The translations under genes were made by a program, and so were the position numbers. A DNA stretch of 64,000 nt from AWTP1-13 sp963775835 (GTDB lineage Bacteria > Pseudomonadota > Alphaproteobacteria > Rhizobiales > Hyphomicrobiaceae): positions 682,001 to 746,000 of the forward strand of contig CAVZKV010000002.1 in NCBI GenBank assembly GCA_963775835.1, written 5' to 3'. The notes under the pieces were generated by a model. It did not search any database. It worked only from the letters and a program-made list of their open reading frames with translations, and was not told where the DNA came from. The first letter of the stretch is position 1; every line of letters begins with the position of its first letter. Below, piece by piece: positions 62,542 to 64,000 of this stretch.

Positions 62542-62916
62542 CTAAGCCAAATCGAGGGCGTGTCGCTTCAAGTCCGCAAGTTCGGCAATTTCGAGGGTCG
62601 CCTCGTGGGTCGCCGCCAGCACGACGCGAGGGGCGACGCCGGCAGCGAGCGCTTCCTGCCAGCGCTCTGCGCACAGACACCAGCGGTCGCCGGGATTGAG
62701 GCCGGGAAAGCCGTATTCGGGGCGTGGCGTCGACAGGTCATTGCCGCGCGCTTTCGAGAATGCCAGGAACTCCTTGGTCACTTCGATGCAAACCGTGTGC
62801 ACGCCAACATCCTCGGGGCCCGTCTCGCAGCAGCCGCTGCGGTAAAAGCCGGTGGTGGGATTAAGCGAGCAAACCTCGATGGGTTCGCCGAAGACGTTGC
62901 GCTGTTGATCCGACAT
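62542..62916 (-). CDS. DUF2237 family protein
   Basis: A 124-residue cytoplasmic protein. The phrases NVFGEPIEVCSLNPTTGFYRSGCC, VCIEVTKEFLAFSKARGNDLSTPRPEYGFPGLNPGDRWCLCAERW and APRVVLAATHEATLE match the DUF2237 family, which keeps several cysteines that may bind metal. Function unknown. I start at the ATG complementary to 62914-62916, four codons into the open frame. It converges on the GMC gene. Confidence 0.88.
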   Translation of the reverse strand: MSDQQRNVFGEPIEVCSLNPTTGFYRSGCCETGPEDVGVHTVCIEVTKEFLAFSKARGNDLSTPRPEYGFPGLNPGDRWCLCAERWQEALAAGVAPRVVLAATHEATLEIAELADLKRHALDLA

Positions 62917-63461
62917 TGCCGTACCCAAGGCCTCACGTTTGCGCTAGCGCCGCCCGGCCCGTCCGTCGCGCAGGCGTCGATGAGGCCTGTGATAGTGCCC
63001 AACTCCGGCGCGCAAGCAACGGCTTTTCGCGCTTTGAGAATGCCACCTCGGTCGGGCGGTGCGAGGTTCGGGTGCGGATGTGACGGTTATGGCTTGTCCA
63101 ACCCGCTCCTCCGGCCGTCAAAATCACAGGTCCACCCCCGGTGGCAGCAAGGCTCAGGTAGCGCCGCCGGCTCAAGTGGTGAGCACTTCCAATTTACTTC
63201 TCGGCTATTGCTGCCAACTTGGCGCAGCGCTGTGCGCAACGGCCAGGGAGACAGGCCAGGGAGACAGGGCAGCGAGACAGGGCCAATGAGGCAGGCGTTA
63301 TGGAGGCCGAGGGTCAAGAAAGGAACCGGAAAACTGCTGAGAGAGCTGGGCTTTGCCTTTTTCAGACGGCAGTCTGTGGCTACTCCTTGCAGGACGCGCG
63401 TGGGGCGCCTGGGGCCTAGGGGTGGCGAGACCGTGGCGCACCGAACAAAGGATCCGGCGCA
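62917..63461. other. Intergenic stretch with a 13-base repeat
   Basis: No gene is supported in these 545 bases. Frames crossing it are low-complexity. A 13-base tandem repeat lies at 63241-63279. Promoters for DUF2237 (leftward) and the membrane protein (rightward) should be here. Confidence 0.4.
63241..63279. repeat. 13-base tandem repeat
   Basis: GGCCAGGGAGACA occurs twice without change (63241-63253, 63254-63266) and a third time as GGGCAGCGAGACA (63267-63279). A further diverged copy may continue to about 63293. Confidence 0.75.
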
Positions 63462-64000
63462 ATGGTCATCCAGTCCGTGGTGGTGGTCGGGTTGATCTCG
63501 CTGTGCGGCGCGATCGCCGTGTGCATGACGCGTCACGGCGTCTCGGGCCGGTGGGGATGGATCGCTGCCAATGCCGTGGTGGTGCTCGGCGGTATCCTGG
63601 CTCTTGCGCTCGCGCTCGATTGGGCGGGCTGGCTGACGGGGGCACTTTTTGCTCTCCTTGTCGTTTCTCCCCTGGTGCTTTTGCATCGCGCCAGAGTCGC
63701 GGCACAACGCGGGCAATGGCAAAAGGCCGCGCGCTTGCACAAATGCGCCGTTCTCCTGCACCCAAGTCCATGGGTGCGCATCGGCTTGAGGCTTAGGCGG
63801 GCGCTCAGCACCGATGGACGGGCCGGCTATGTCGCCGCGTTGAGGCGGATCGAGGCTACGGGCTCTGGCAAGCAAAAGGCGTTTGCGCGCCTCATGCTGG
63901 CGCACGAGTGGCGCGATTGGGACGGTTTGCTCGTCCTGGCGCGGGCTCAAGATGTCGATTTTTCCGAAGCTAAACCACGCGAGATTCGCGCGCTTGGCGA
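63462..64000 (+). CDS. Membrane-anchored protein, C-terminus outside the window
   Basis: The frame starts at the ATG at 63462 and is still open at the right edge after about 179 codons. Two hydrophobic segments (about residues 2-20 and 32-70) are followed by a basic, helical soluble part (LHRARVAAQRGQWQKAARLHKCAVLLHP style) with a TPR-like feel. It could be the N-terminal part of a rhomboid-type protease or a HemY-like protein; neither can be shown from this portion. Confidence 0.5.
   Translation, partial: MVIQSVVVVGLISLCGAIAVCMTRHGVSGRWGWIAANAVVVLGGILALALALDWAGWLTGALFALLVVSPLVLLHRARVAAQRGQWQKAARLHKCAVLLHPSPWVRIGLRLRRALSTDGRAGYVAALRRIEATGSGKQKAFARLMLAHEWRDWDGLLVLARAQDVDFSEAKPREIRALG

Overview
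The window is high-GC, gene-dense DNA that reads as a chromosome segment of an alphaproteobacterium. The block orders fabD-fabG-acpP-fabF-mltG, rpsF-rpsR-DUF2232-rplI, dnaB-alr-radA-cvpA-purF, miaA-ilvB-ilvN beside serB, and rlpA-dacA-tmk-holB-metG-tatD-MBL fit Rhodospirillales-like genomes best; this placement rests on gene order and protein style only. I see no rRNA or tRNA gene, CRISPR array, insertion sequence or prophage.

Layout. 1-4866 (minus): fatty-acid synthesis genes and the start of mltG, which runs off the left edge. 5178-7648 (plus): ribosomal proteins S6, S18 and L9 with a DUF2232 membrane protein. 7841-9091: a Cfa-family methyltransferase with a near-consensus promoter. 9207-15965: replication, cell-wall, repair and purine genes. 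16204-18467: a small SDR / carboxymuconolactone-decarboxylase / NUDIX operon. 18487-22439: an exported MetX-like hydrolase, a small unknown protein, an orphan TctC binding protein and a tartrate-dehydrogenase-like enzyme. 22578-27101: ilvN, ilvB, miaA and divergent serB. 27366-37860: an outer-membrane barrel in less GC-rich DNA, an Atm1-like exporter, a LysM protein, a LOG protein and several envelope proteins. 37876-45207 (minus): MBL hydrolase, tatD, metG, holB, tmk, dacA, rlpA. 45379-48360: an unknown membrane protein and a methyltransferase.

The most interesting region is 48381-62493. A minus-strand operon carries a ferric/thiamine-type ABC importer (binding protein, fused double permease, ATPase), a type I sulfatase, a formylglycine-generating enzyme (FGE) with both active-site cysteines, and a second type I sulfatase. 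A divergent LysR regulator follows, then a carbohydrate-type importer (binding protein plus two permeases, no ATPase) and a GMC oxidoreductase. Neither sulfatase has a signal peptide. The simplest reading is import of an intact sulfate ester, cytoplasmic desulfation by FGE-matured sulfatases and oxidation of the freed alcohol by the GMC enzyme. A CGTGCA-N5-TGCACG dyad with T-N11-A geometry lies in the LysR/importer divergent region.

Three otherwise well-conserved genes (tctC, miaA and the second sulfatase) each carry one apparent extra base that breaks the frame. Short tandem repeats of 11-18 bases recur, mostly between genes. Both features could be real or could reflect sequence quality.
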